Assembly (NCBI GenBank): GCA_045802495.1
Contig: JBJMQW010000127.1
Coordinates: forward strand, 1 to 28,589
DNA from: AP-15 sp045802495
Lineage (GTDB): Bacteria; Pseudomonadota; Alphaproteobacteria; ATCC43930; CGMCC-115725
Direction of reading: 5' to 3'
Length of the DNA stretch: 28,589 bases
The translations under genes were made by a program, and so were the position numbers. The notes under the pieces were generated by a model that was not told the DNA's origin, did not search any database, and saw only the letters and a list, made by a program, of their open reading frames with translations. Shown piece by piece: positions 1 to 8,736 of this stretch (its first letter is position 1; the number at the start of each line of letters is the position of its first letter).

Positions 1-1
1 C

Positions 2-808
2 TTGGCCGTCGAATCCGCTGGTCGCGCCGGGCGCCGCCGCGATGAACTGCATTCCTCGCGCCCGGCGGTTCGCCGGATCAGCGTCTCCGCTCTCGCGGAA
101 GTTCTCGCTAAAGGCCTCGACGATTTTGCGGCCTATCGCTCCGATGTAGTCTTTCTCTGCGTCGTCTACCCGCTGGTCGGGCTTGTCCTGGCGCGGCTGG
201 CATTCGGCTACGATTTGCTGCCTCTGGTCTTTCCACTGGCCTCGGGGTTTGCATTGATCGGCCCGTTCGCGGCGGTAGGCCTGTATGAAATGAGCCGGCG
301 GCGGGAAGCGGGGCTCGAGACCAGCTGGGCGGACGCGTTCAACGTTGTTCGCTCACCTTCCTTCCCGGCCATCGTGCTGTTGGGCCTCTTGCTGATGGTG
401 ATCTTTCTGTTATGGCTGGTCGCGGCCTTGGCAATCTATGAGCTGACCCTGGGCCCGGAACCGCCGACATCGCTCCGTTCGTTCATCGGTGACGTGCTTA
501 CCACCGGCCCCGGATGGACGATGATCGGGGTTGGCATCGGAGTTGGTTTCCTATTCGCCGTGCTGGCGCTAACGATCAGCGTCGTGTCGTTCCCGCTGCT
601 CCTCGACCGTGACGTCGGAGTCGGCGCCGCTGTCTGGACCTCGGTGCGCGCCGTATTGGCAAACCCCGGGCCGATGGCCCTCTGGGGTATGATCGTCGCT
701 GGCGGGCTTGTGCTCGGATCGATCCCGTTTCTCCTCGGGTTGATCATCATCATGCCGGTACTGGGGCATGCGACCTGGCACCTCTATCGCAGTGTTGTGC
801 CGGGCTGA
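2..808 (+). CDS. DUF2189 family integral membrane protein (5' end probably cut)
   Basis: Predicted inner-membrane protein of the DUF2189 family; function unknown. After a basic N-terminal stretch comes the typical block AKGLDDFAAYRSDV (about residues 36-49), then about six hydrophobic segments. Other family-like blocks are the YDLLPLVFPLASGFALIGPF region (about 70-89), the cytoplasmic loop with LYEMSRRRE (about 94-102), SFPLLLDRDVGVG (about 197-209) and the tail LGHATWHLYR. The only in-frame start is a TTG at base 2, at the window edge with no ribosome site visible, and the family usually has a similar or longer N-terminus, so the true start may lie upstream. The next gene starts 209 bp away behind its own ribosome site, so the protein is probably not part of the ABC operon. 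The family call is by recognition of these blocks. Confidence 0.85.
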   Translation: MAVESAGRAGRRRDELHSSRPAVRRISVSALAEVLAKGLDDFAAYRSDVVFLCVVYPLVGLVLARLAFGYDLLPLVFPLASGFALIGPFAAVGLYEMSRRREAGLETSWADAFNVVRSPSFPAIVLLGLLLMVIFLLWLVAALAIYELTLGPEPPTSLRSFIGDVLTTGPGWTMIGVGIGVGFLFAVLALTISVVSFPLLLDRDVGVGAAVWTSVRAVLANPGPMALWGMIVAGGLVLGSIPFLLGLIIIMPVLGHATWHLYRSVVPG

Positions 809-1017
809 CCCGGGAGGCTCCACCGCGGCCTCAGCTTCTGCGAATGCCGGCGGAATAACCCGCACGAGCGGGATCTGACCAGGTCCTATAGGCGCGCCCT
901 GCGGCGTGTCGAAAGGGCAAGACATTTCTGCATGGCTGCGCTACAGTTGATGCAACGCTCGGCATACGCCGCCCCGATCGAGAAGCGGCGAGCCGAGAAC
1001 GTCCGTGGGAGGACGCG

Positions 1018-2604
1018 ATGGGAACGGGAGGGATTACACGGCGCACCGTGCTGAGGACCGCGGCCGCTGCGGCGGGCGTTCTCGCGGCGCGGGCCAGCCG
1101 CGGCTATGCGGCGAAAGTCGTTGCCCGCGGCAGCATGGTGCTGGCGTGGCATACCAATATCGCGCCGCGCTGGCTCGATCCGCAGCAGCACGACGGTGGC
1201 GCCACACCAGACAATTTTCTCAACGCCGTGCACGATGGTCTGATCAAGAACTTTCGCGACAAGCTGTACGATCACTTGGCCCTCGCCGAACACTTCGAAT
1301 TTGCCGAAGACGCCAAGAGCGCGACCTTTTGGCTCCGGCCCGGGCTCCAGTTCCACAATGGCGCCCCCGTCACACCCCAAGACGTCAAATGGAGTTACGA
1401 GCACTATCACGGCGCCTGGGCCAAGGTGCTGCAAGACAAGACCGACGGTATCGAGATACTCGACGACCGCACTCTCCGCTTCGACTTCAAGGGACCGTTC
1501 CTGGATTTTCCGCGGCTGATGGGCACCGCCAATGGTTGCGGCGCAGCGTGGGTCGTCCCGGCGAAATATTACCAGGAGGTGGGGGCGGAAGGGTTTTCAC
1601 AGAAACCGGTCGGCGCCGGCCCCTACCGGCTCGTCGCGCAGGAGCCGGGAGCAAAGCTCGAGTTCGAAGCCTTCGACGATTACTACCGCCCGGTGCACAT
1701 CAAGCGCCTCGCAATCGTCAGCGTGCCGGATCCCGCCACGCGGGTGGCAATGCTCGAGCGCGGCGAAGCGGATATTGTCTACCAAATCCCCGGCGAGCTG
1801 ATCGACCGGGTCAAAAGCAATCTGAAACTGATGCTGGCGCCCGTCGTCTCCGGCAATTGGTGGTTGGAATTTCCGGGTTTCCAAGACCCCAAGAACCCGT
1901 TCCACGACAAGCGTGTGCGCGAGGCCGTAAGCCTGGCGATCGACCGTGATGCGATCAACCAGGCCGAATGCGCCGGCTTGGGGAAAGTCGACGGCAACTG
2001 GATCAATGACGACGTTCAATACGCCCTCGATTGGCCGAAATGGGAGCGCGACCTTACCAAGGCGAAGAAACTGATGGCGGAAGCCGGCTACCCCAACGGC
2101 TTCAGGGTCGACTGGCTCACCCCCGCACCGCCTTATTATTCGCGGGGCGAGCGCATTCTTTCGCAGCTCCAAGCGATTGGCATTCGCAGCCGGTTGCAGG
2201 TCTTGGAGCGCGCCGTCTACACAAAGCGACGCCAGGGCGGAATAAAAGAATGGCCCGGGGTCAACATCCGTTTTACCGGCGCCCGCATCGGCGCGAGTTG
2301 GGCCAATTGGTACGAGGCCAATTTCAAATGCGGTGGTTTTCTTTCCGCCGATGCTTTCTGCGTGAATGATCTTGACGCGAAGTACGATCGCTACCTCGCA
2401 TCGGACGATCCCGCGCAACGAAAGGCGCTAGCAGAAGAGATCCAGCGGCGAATCCTCGAAAACTACTACTTCGTCCCGGTGTTTCGCCACGCAGTGATCA
2501 ACGCGATCGGCCCGCGCATTGCTGCAGCGAAATGGCAGGACGTGTTTCCGACAGTCACGACCGCCTACGCTTATCCCTGGGAAGACATCCAGCTCAAGCA
2601 ATAG
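1018..2604 (+). CDS. ABC transporter substrate-binding protein, peptide/opine family 5 (paralog 1, Tat-exported)
   Basis: Periplasmic binding protein of the SBP_bac_5 family (528 aa, normal length), which presents peptides, opines or similar ligands to the permease. The N-terminus has a twin-arginine motif (TRRTVLR, residues 7-13), then an alanine-rich h-region ending near residue 31, so Tat export is likely. The family body follows, with the LRPGLQFHNG-type strand, the GAGPYRL motif near residue 200 and the FHDKRVREAVSLAIDR helix near 297-312. Two cysteines around residues 438 and 448 are kept in the paralog and may form a disulfide. The start has a good Shine-Dalgarno (GGGAGGA) just upstream. 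It is first of six same-strand genes forming a full importer. Its ligand cannot be read from sequence. The next gene is a close copy, about two thirds identical by eye. Confidence 0.95.
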   Translation: MGTGGITRRTVLRTAAAAAGVLAARASRGYAAKVVARGSMVLAWHTNIAPRWLDPQQHDGGATPDNFLNAVHDGLIKNFRDKLYDHLALAEHFEFAEDAKSATFWLRPGLQFHNGAPVTPQDVKWSYEHYHGAWAKVLQDKTDGIEILDDRTLRFDFKGPFLDFPRLMGTANGCGAAWVVPAKYYQEVGAEGFSQKPVGAGPYRLVAQEPGAKLEFEAFDDYYRPVHIKRLAIVSVPDPATRVAMLERGEADIVYQIPGELIDRVKSNLKLMLAPVVSGNWWLEFPGFQDPKNPFHDKRVREAVSLAIDRDAINQAECAGLGKVDGNWINDDVQYALDWPKWERDLTKAKKLMAEAGYPNGFRVDWLTPAPPYYSRGERILSQLQAIGIRSRLQVLERAVYTKRRQGGIKEWPGVNIRFTGARIGASWANWYEANFKCGGFLSADAFCVNDLDAKYDRYLASDDPAQRKALAEEIQRRILENYYFVPVFRHAVINAIGPRIAAAKWQDVFPTVTTAYAYPWEDIQLKQ

Positions 2605-2639
2605 CAGAAAACCACGCGTACCTTGTTTAGGAGACACTA

Positions 2640-4253
2640 ATGGGAAAGACGACGCTGACACGCCGCACAGTGCTGAGGAACGCGGCGCTCGCGACGACGG
2701 CTTTGGCGACGCCGTTGGTGCACAGCACCCGCGCGGCCGCAACGGTCGTTCCCAAAGGCAAGATGGTACTGGCGTGGCACACCAACATCGCCTCGCGCTG
2801 GCTCGACCCGCAACAGCATGACGGCACCGCCAGCCCCGACAATTTCCTGTTCGCGATCCATGACGGGCTGGTCAAGAACCTGTACGGCAACAAATATGAC
2901 CACCTCGCGCTCGCCGAGCATTTCGAATTCGCGGAGGATGCCGAAAGCGCAACCTTCCGGCTGCGCCCTGGGCTCAAGTTTCACGACGGTTCGCCGGTCA
3001 CCACCGCCGACGTCAAGTGGAGCTACGAGAATTACCGTGGCTCGTCGGCCAAGTTGCTGCACGAGAAGACGAAAAGCATCACGGTCAACGACGACCGCAC
3101 GATCCGCTTCGATTTCAACGAGCCGTTCCTTGATTTCCCGATCCTGCTCGGTACCGGCAACCTCTGCGGTGCAGGCTGGGTCGTGCCGGCGAAGTATTAC
3201 CAGCAGGTCGGCAAGGACGGGTTTTTGCAGAAGCCGATCGGCGCCGGCCCGTACAAGCTCGTCTCGCAGGAACCAGGGACGAAGATCGTCCTCGAAGCCT
3301 TCGAGGACTATTACCGGCCAGTGCACGTAAAGCGGTTCGAGATCATCGGGGTTCCCGAGGCGGCAACCCGGCTCGCGATGCTCGAGCGCGAGGAAGCCGA
3401 CATCGTCTACCTGATCGAGGGGCAGTTGCTGCCGCGCGCCCAGCGCAACTCGAAGGTCATGTTGGCGCCCGTGCTGTCCGGCTCCTGGTGGCTCGAATTC
3501 CCCGGCTTTCAGGACCCGAAAAACCCGTTTCACGACAAGCGGGTGCGCCAGGCGGTCAGCCTCGCGATCGACCGCAAGGCGATCAACGACGCCGAAAGCG
3601 GCGGTATGGGCAAGGTCAGCGGCAATTGGATCAACAACGACGTCGAATACGCGCTCGAATGGCCGGAATTCGAATTCAATGTCGCCAAGGCTAAGGAACT
3701 GATGGCGCAGGCCGGTCACTCAAACGGCTTCAATGTCGATTGGCTGACGGTGGTGCCGAACTACTTCCCGCGCGGCGAGCGCGTCATCTCGCATCTGAAG
3801 GCGATCGGCATTCACACCAAGCTGCAGACGATGGAGCGCGGCGTCTACCTGAAGAAGCTGGAGGGCGGACTGAAGGAATGGCCCGGGCTGCAGATCATCA
3901 TGAATGCGACCCGCATCGGCGGCAGCTGGGCCAACTGGTACGAAGGCATGTTCAAATGCGGCGGTTTCCAGGGCCAGGACATGATCTGCGTCAAGGAGCT
4001 CGACGCCAAGTTCGAGCAGTACCAAAAATCGTTCGACCGCGACGCGCGCAAGAAGCTCGCCGAGGAGATCCAACGCGGCATTCTGGAAAATCAGTATTTT
4101 GTACCGGTATTCCGGCACGCCTTCGTCAATGCGATCGGACCGCGCCTCAAGGCCGCGAAATGGCAGGACGTGTTCCCGACCGCACTAACCAGCGGATATG
4201 CCTACCCATGGGAGGATATCCAGCTCAAGGAAACCGCGGCCAATAAATCCTAG
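2640..4253 (+). CDS. ABC transporter substrate-binding protein, peptide/opine family 5 (paralog 2, Tat-exported)
   Basis: Second family 5 binding protein (537 aa), collinear with the preceding one over its whole length. It too has a twin-arginine signal (TRRTVLR, residues 8-14) followed by an Ala/Thr-rich hydrophobic stretch to about residue 33. The GAGPYKL motif, the FPGFQDPKNPFHDKRVRQAV block and the FKCGG...C cysteine pair are conserved. It ends in YPWEDIQLKE plus a six-residue tail absent from paralog 1. TAGGAGAC lies at normal spacing before the ATG. The gene starts 35 bp after paralog 1 and is followed within 14 bp by the permease, so both receptors are probably co-transcribed and share one membrane complex. 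Divergence between the two copies is spread along the protein, including the ligand-binding lobes, so they may bind related but different ligands (inference). Confidence 0.95.
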   Translation: MGKTTLTRRTVLRNAALATTALATPLVHSTRAAATVVPKGKMVLAWHTNIASRWLDPQQHDGTASPDNFLFAIHDGLVKNLYGNKYDHLALAEHFEFAEDAESATFRLRPGLKFHDGSPVTTADVKWSYENYRGSSAKLLHEKTKSITVNDDRTIRFDFNEPFLDFPILLGTGNLCGAGWVVPAKYYQQVGKDGFLQKPIGAGPYKLVSQEPGTKIVLEAFEDYYRPVHVKRFEIIGVPEAATRLAMLEREEADIVYLIEGQLLPRAQRNSKVMLAPVLSGSWWLEFPGFQDPKNPFHDKRVRQAVSLAIDRKAINDAESGGMGKVSGNWINNDVEYALEWPEFEFNVAKAKELMAQAGHSNGFNVDWLTVVPNYFPRGERVISHLKAIGIHTKLQTMERGVYLKKLEGGLKEWPGLQIIMNATRIGGSWANWYEGMFKCGGFQGQDMICVKELDAKFEQYQKSFDRDARKKLAEEIQRGILENQYFVPVFRHAFVNAIGPRLKAAKWQDVFPTALTSGYAYPWEDIQLKETAANKS

Positions 4254-4267
4254 GCGGCTTGCTTGCC

Positions 4268-5188
4268 ATGACCCAGTTCATCATCAGGCGCACCTTCTAC
4301 GCGCTGATCACGCTGCTTATCCTGAGCCTGACGATCTTCCTGGTCGTGCGGCTGACCGGCGATCCCGTCACGCTACTGGCCGAGCCCGGCGCCCGCGCCG
4401 AAGATCTCGATCGCATTCGTCAGGAATGGGGTCTCGACCGCTCCTGGCCGGTGCAATACCTGGCCTTCGCCAAGAACGTCTTCACCGGCGAATTGGGCAA
4501 GTCGTTCAACTACCAGATGCCGGTCAGCACGCTCTATTTCCAGCGCCTGCCCAATTCGCTGCAGCTGGCGCTGGCGGCAACGCTGATCTCCTTTGTCATC
4601 GGCATTCCGGCGGGGCTGATCTCGGCGGTCAAGGTCAACAGCGGCTGGGATAATGCCGGCAAGGTGGTCGCACTGTTCGGCCTTGCCGTGCCGGGGTTCT
4701 GGCTCGGGCTGGTGATGATCCTGATTTTTTCGGTGTGGCTCGGCTGGCTGCCGACCAGTGGCATGGGGGGACCGCTGCATCTGATCATGCCGTCGTTGGC
4801 GCTCGGCTGGTACTTTGCCGCCTCGCTGTTGCGCCTGACCCGCTCGAGCATGCTCGAAGTGCTGCGCAGCGAGTACATCAAGTTGGCCCGCTTGAAGGGC
4901 CTGCCAGGCGTCGTCGTGATTGCGGTGCACGCCTTCAAGAACGCGCTGATCCCGGTGCTGACATTGGCCGGCATTAATCTCGTCGTCATGATCAACGCCG
5001 GGGTGATCATCGAGGTGATCTTTGCCTGGCCCGGGATCGGCCGGCTGCTCTACGAGGGCATCTTCCAGCGCGATTTCCCGCTGGTGCAGGGGATCGTCAT
5101 GCTGGCCGGCATCATGATCGTGCTGATCAATCTGACGATTGACATCCTCTACGCCTACATCGACCCCCGCATCCGCCTGACTCGATAG
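4268..5188 (+). CDS. ABC transporter permease, DppB/OppB type
   Basis: First inner-membrane subunit of the peptide-type importer (306 aa). It begins with the family-typical N-terminus FIIRRTFYALITLLILS, a single TM segment with the VRLTGDP motif after it, then a periplasmic segment containing LGKSF. Five further TM segments follow. The cytoplasmic EAA loop that docks the ATPase is clear (EYIKLARLKGLP, then HAFKNALIPVLT), as is the C-terminal AYIDPRIRL ending typical of DppB. A TTG nine bases upstream is in frame, but the ATG at 4268 gives the normal family N-terminus and has AGGCGG about ten bases before it. It follows the second binding protein by 14 bp and precedes the second permease by 7 bp. 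Confidence 0.95.
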   Translation: MTQFIIRRTFYALITLLILSLTIFLVVRLTGDPVTLLAEPGARAEDLDRIRQEWGLDRSWPVQYLAFAKNVFTGELGKSFNYQMPVSTLYFQRLPNSLQLALAATLISFVIGIPAGLISAVKVNSGWDNAGKVVALFGLAVPGFWLGLVMILIFSVWLGWLPTSGMGGPLHLIMPSLALGWYFAASLLRLTRSSMLEVLRSEYIKLARLKGLPGVVVIAVHAFKNALIPVLTLAGINLVVMINAGVIIEVIFAWPGIGRLLYEGIFQRDFPLVQGIVMLAGIMIVLINLTIDILYAYIDPRIRLTR

Positions 5189-5195
5189 GTGACCC

Positions 5196-6113
5196 ATGGC
5201 CTTCGTATCTGAACAGACCCGTTCGCTTCTGGCCGCGGCGTCGCCGGGCTTCGCGGAGCTGCGGCGGGGCTGGTTCCGCCTCGCCGGCCAATTGCCGGTG
5301 TTGCCGTTAGCGATTCTGATCCCGTTTGTGCTGATCGCGTTGCTCGCCAATGTGATCGCGCCCTATGACCCGACCGAACCGATCCCCGGCGCCAAGATCT
5401 TCGAACCGCCGTTCTGGGTCGACGGCGCCAATCCCGCCGCCTTGCTCGGCACCGATTTCCAGGGGCGCGACGTCTTGAGCCGCTTGATCTACGGGGCGCG
5501 CGTATCGCTGATCGTCGGAGTGGCCGGGACGATCGTCGCCGGCGGCATCGGCACCACGTTCGGCATTCTGTCCGGCTATCTCGGCGGCTGGGTCGATCAG
5601 GTGATCATGCGCATCACCGACGCCTGGCTTGCCTTGCCGGCTCTCGTCTTCGCGATCTTCCTAGCGACAATGGTCGGGCCGAGCATGTGGAACATTGTGA
5701 TCATCCTGGGTGCGGTCTACTGGACGCGCTACGCCCGGGTGATCCGCGGCGAGGTGTTGAGCTTGCGCGAGCGCGAGTTCGTGAAGCTGGCCGAGATCGC
5801 CGGCGCTTCGAGCGCCCGTGTCATCTTGCGCCATATCCTGCCGAGCGTGCTCAATTCGGCGATGGTGCTGGCCAGCCTGACGATTGGCGTGGTGATCATC
5901 GCGGAGGCCTCGCTGTCCTTCCTCGGCGTCGGGGTGCCGCCGCCGCAACCGGCCTGGGGCTCGATGCTCGCCGACGGCCGCTCGATGCTGATGGTCGGTG
6001 ATTGGTGGCTGACCGTGTTCCCCGGTCTCGGCATCATGTTGGTCGTGCTGGCGACCCAGCTTATGGGCGACTGGCTGCGCATCCGCCTCGACCCACAATT
6101 GCGCAACCTGTAA
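5196..6113 (+). CDS. ABC transporter permease, DppC/OppC type
   Basis: Second permease subunit (305 aa), partner of the DppB-like protein. The N-terminal cytoplasmic region leads into TM1 (about residues 30-51), followed by the family block ANVIAPYDPTEP and the LGTDFQGRDVLSRLIYGARVSL motif, which is diagnostic of DppC. The EAA loop reads EFVKLAEIAGASSARVILRHILP, and the C-terminus ends MGDWLRIRLDPQLRN as usual. AGGTGA precedes the ATG directly. The gene lies 7 bp after the first permease and 14 bp before the first ATPase, so translation is probably coupled. Nothing in the sequence indicates loss of function. Confidence 0.96.
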   Translation: MAFVSEQTRSLLAAASPGFAELRRGWFRLAGQLPVLPLAILIPFVLIALLANVIAPYDPTEPIPGAKIFEPPFWVDGANPAALLGTDFQGRDVLSRLIYGARVSLIVGVAGTIVAGGIGTTFGILSGYLGGWVDQVIMRITDAWLALPALVFAIFLATMVGPSMWNIVIILGAVYWTRYARVIRGEVLSLREREFVKLAEIAGASSARVILRHILPSVLNSAMVLASLTIGVVIIAEASLSFLGVGVPPPQPAWGSMLADGRSMLMVGDWWLTVFPGLGIMLVVLATQLMGDWLRIRLDPQLRNL

Positions 6114-6127
6114 GGACGGCTGGGCTG

Positions 6128-7147
6128 ATGGCTCCCCTGCTCCAAGTCAGAGACCTGCAAACGCACTACGTTTCGTTCGGCGGCGAGCGCCTCGTCAAAG
6201 CGGTAGAGGGGGTGAGCTTCACCCTGGAGGAGGGTCAGACCCTCGGCATGGTCGGTGAATCGGGCTGCGGCAAGACCACCACCTGTCTGTCCATCGTCGG
6301 CTTGCTGCCGGCGGCGGCTCGCATCGTCGGGGGATCCATCGGTTTTGAGGGTCGCGAGCTGACGACGATGAGCCAGCGCGAGATACGCCATATCCGCGGC
6401 GGGCGCATTGCGATGATCCTGCAGGATCCAATGGCCTCGCTGAACCCGCTATTCAGCATCTATCGCCAGGTCGCCGAGCCAGCCTATTACCACCGTGCCA
6501 TCCGCGGCCGCTCGCTAAAAGCACGGGTTGGCGAACTCTTGAATTCGGTGCGGATTCCCTCGCCGGCCATGCGCATGCGCGAGTACCCGCACCAGATGTC
6601 GGGTGGCATGCGCCAGCGCATTGTCGGCGCTATCGCGCTCGCCGGCGGCCCCAAGTTGATCATCGCCGACGAACCGACGACCAATCTCGATGTGACAATT
6701 CAGGCGCAATACCTCGACCTGTTGAAGGAATTGCAGGATCAGACCGGGGTTGCGATCATCTTCGTAACCCATAACCTCGGCATCGTCGCGCGCATGTGCG
6801 ACAAGCTCGCGGTCATGTACGCTGGCAAGATCGTCGAAGCGGGCAGCGTGCATGACCTGTTCAATACGCCGCAGCACCCCTACACCAAGGCGCTGCTCGG
6901 CTCGATGCCGAAACTCGGCAGCAAGGAGAAGCTGTTCGCGATCCCGGGTCAACCGCCCGATCTCGCCACCTTGCCGTCGGGTTGCGCCTTTCACCCGCGG
7001 TGCTCCGAGGCATTGCCGCGCTGCGTCGACGAGGAGCCGGGCGAGGTCCATATTTGCGGCGCCTGGTCGTCGCGGTGCTGGCGCGCCGAACCGCAGGCAA
7101 TCGAGGCCCCGAGGGACACGCATGTCGTCGTTGCTGTTGGAAATTGA
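6128..7147 (+). CDS. ABC transporter ATP-binding protein, DppD/OppD type
   Basis: First ATPase of the importer (339 aa). Walker A GESGCGKT is at residues 43-50, the ABC signature MSGGM at about 157-161, Walker B LIIADEP at 177-183 and the H-loop in VTHN. The C-terminal oligopeptide-transporter region (HPYTKALL, then GCAFHPRC...C) is complete and has the cysteine cluster common in this subfamily. The reading frame stays open 126 bases upstream into the permease gene, but the extra residues are arginine-rich and unlike the family; the ATG at 6128 gives the standard MAPLLQVRDL N-terminus. An AGGA lies about twelve bases upstream. The D-loop reads TTNLD where TTALD is more usual, a minor variant. 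Its 3' end overlaps the next ATPase by 26 bp. Confidence 0.95.
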   Translation: MAPLLQVRDLQTHYVSFGGERLVKAVEGVSFTLEEGQTLGMVGESGCGKTTTCLSIVGLLPAAARIVGGSIGFEGRELTTMSQREIRHIRGGRIAMILQDPMASLNPLFSIYRQVAEPAYYHRAIRGRSLKARVGELLNSVRIPSPAMRMREYPHQMSGGMRQRIVGAIALAGGPKLIIADEPTTNLDVTIQAQYLDLLKELQDQTGVAIIFVTHNLGIVARMCDKLAVMYAGKIVEAGSVHDLFNTPQHPYTKALLGSMPKLGSKEKLFAIPGQPPDLATLPSGCAFHPRCSEALPRCVDEEPGEVHICGAWSSRCWRAEPQAIEAPRDTHVVVAVGN

Positions 7148-8090
7148 AGGCCTGACGAAGTATTTTCCGGTCACCACTGCGCTCTTTCCGCGCCGCAAGG
7201 TGGGATGGGTCAAAGCGGTGGATGGGATCGACTTCGCGGTGGCGGCCGGCGAGACGCTCGGGGTAATCGGCGAGTCGGGCTGCGGCAAGACGACCACCTC
7301 CAAGCTGATCCTACTGCAGGAAAGCCCAACCTCGGGTTCGATCCGCTTCGACGGCCGGGATGTAGCCAAGCTCGACGGCGCGGAGCTGATGCGTTACCGA
7401 CGCGAAGTGCAGGTAGTGTTCCAGGACCCCTACAGCTCGTTGAGTCCGCGCATGCGGGTCTCGGAGATCATCGCCGAGCCGCTGCAAATTCACACCGACA
7501 TGACGCGCCAGCAGCAGCGTGAGCGAGTGGCAGAGGTGCTCGACCTAGTGGGGCTGCGACCGGAGGTGGCGCCGCTCTTTCCGCACGAATTTTCAGGCGG
7601 GCAGCGTCAGCGTGTCGCAATCGCACGGGCCCTCGTCACCAACACCCGCCTGATCGTGCTGGACGAGCCAGTGTCAGCGCTCGACGTGTCGATCCGCGCT
7701 CAAATCATGAACCGGCTCGAGCATTTGCAGCATACGCTGGGGGTCAGCTATCTCTTTATCGGACACGACCTGGCAACGGTGGCCCATATCAGCCACCGTA
7801 TTGCCGTCATGTATCTCGGACAGATCGTCGAGCTCGCCGATAGCCTCGAGCTCTGTGCAAAGCCCCTCCATCCCTATACCCAGGCCCTGTTCACCGCGGC
7901 CCTGCCGTCGCATCCCGACGAACGGCACGAAAAGCTTACGATAACCGGCGAAGTTCCAAGCGCTCTTGATCCGCCCTCCGGCTGCCGCTTTCACACGCGT
8001 TGCCCGCATGCGATGCCGCAATGCAAACTCGAAGCGCCGGTCCGAAAGGAAACCGCTCCGCATCATATGGTCGCCTGCCATCTGTACTGA
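7122..8090 (+). CDS. ABC transporter ATP-binding protein, DppF/OppF type
   Basis: Second ATPase (322 aa), expected to pair with the preceding DppD-like protein under the two permeases. The N-terminus LTKYFPV...GWVKAVDGI is typical of OppF/DppF. Walker A GESGCGKT is at residues 50-57, signature FSGGQ at 157-161, Walker B LIVLDEP at 177-183, and the H-loop histidine is near 215 (GHD). The C-terminus carries HPYTQALF and the cysteine cluster CRFHTRC...C. The frame is open for 270 bases upstream inside the preceding ATPase, but that part is a shadow translation; the ATG at 7122 yields the family N-terminus. It is the last gene of the operon. No clear intrinsic terminator follows; only 39 bp separate it from a decayed gene on the other strand. 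Confidence 0.95.
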   Translation: MSSLLLEIEGLTKYFPVTTALFPRRKVGWVKAVDGIDFAVAAGETLGVIGESGCGKTTTSKLILLQESPTSGSIRFDGRDVAKLDGAELMRYRREVQVVFQDPYSSLSPRMRVSEIIAEPLQIHTDMTRQQQRERVAEVLDLVGLRPEVAPLFPHEFSGGQRQRVAIARALVTNTRLIVLDEPVSALDVSIRAQIMNRLEHLQHTLGVSYLFIGHDLATVAHISHRIAVMYLGQIVELADSLELCAKPLHPYTQALFTAALPSHPDERHEKLTITGEVPSALDPPSGCRFHTRCPHAMPQCKLEAPVRKETAPHHMVACHLY

Positions 8091-8129
8091 CCGGCGCTTC
8101 GGGCGGTCTCGCTAGCACTACCTATCGCA

Positions 8130-8615
8130 TCACCGCCAGCCGCCTTGCTCCATGATCCTCCGGACCGCGCCTGCCCTCATCCAGATCAGATCCCTCGCGT
8201 GGATCGCATTAAGCATGTTTGCCGCCGCCGCGCCCACCCACAGAAGCTGCTCGATCTCCGGGATCGGCCCCCCGGTCTCGATATGCGCCCCCACCGCGAT
8301 GATCAGGGGCACCCGAGGATGCGGGTGCGGGTGCGCCCTTCCATCGCCTCGGTCGCGGCGGGGTTGCGACGCTTCAACACCATGACCAGCATTTCGGCAA
8401 ACGCGGTGCGCACCTCGCCGCGGATCGTGACAAAGCGCCAGGGCCGCAGCCGCCCGTGATCCGGCGCCTGCAATCCGGCCTCGATGATCCGGGCCAGATC
8501 GTCCCCATCGGGCGCCGGCTCGCACAACTGGCCGACCGACGAGGCGCGTCAGCAGCGCCTCTAATGCTTGCGGCCGACGCTCCGTCGCCATCCTGCTTGC
8601 TCCGTTTCCGTCCAT
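8130..8615 (-). pseudogene. frameshifted nitroreductase (YdjA-like)
   Basis: Remnant of an FMN-dependent nitroreductase-family oxidoreductase. The pieces are in different frames. Segment 1 begins at an ATG behind AAGGAGG and runs through LEALLTR. After a frameshift near 8541-8550, segment 2 continues with QLCEPAPDGDDLARIIEAGL, QAPDHGRLRPWRF and the following helix, a strong match to the YdjA subfamily N-terminal half. A second shift lies at a run of four Cs near 8309-8313, where one more C would restore the frame; segment 3 then reads PLIIAVGAHI...EQLLWVGAAAANML. The family C-terminus after the expected GxxWRxGA region is missing or scrambled. At least two frameshifts plus the C-terminal loss make a functional product unlikely. 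Sequencing error in the C run could explain one lesion but not the rest. Confidence 0.8.
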
Positions 8616-8736
8616 CCGTCCCTCCTTGAGCTCCAGAGGCAACGTTAAACGCGAGTGAGTTGCACTTGCAATAAATCATGGATACGATATCCGCGGTCCC
8701 ACGGAGAGATGGCATGTTTCTGCTCCGTCCTGCGCG

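Noticed and set aside
2637..3719. 360-codon open frame on the minus strand inside the second binding protein gene
   Set aside because: Antisense to a clear family protein with GC-rich third positions, which leaves long open frames on the other strand; product has no recognisable motif.
4373..5350. 325-codon minus-strand open frame over the permease genes
   Set aside because: His/Gln/Asp-rich product typical of antisense translation of membrane protein genes.
8087..8112. GACCG...CGGTC inverted repeat after the last ABC gene, considered as a terminator
   Set aside because: Stem is only five pairs with mismatches inside, and no T-run follows.
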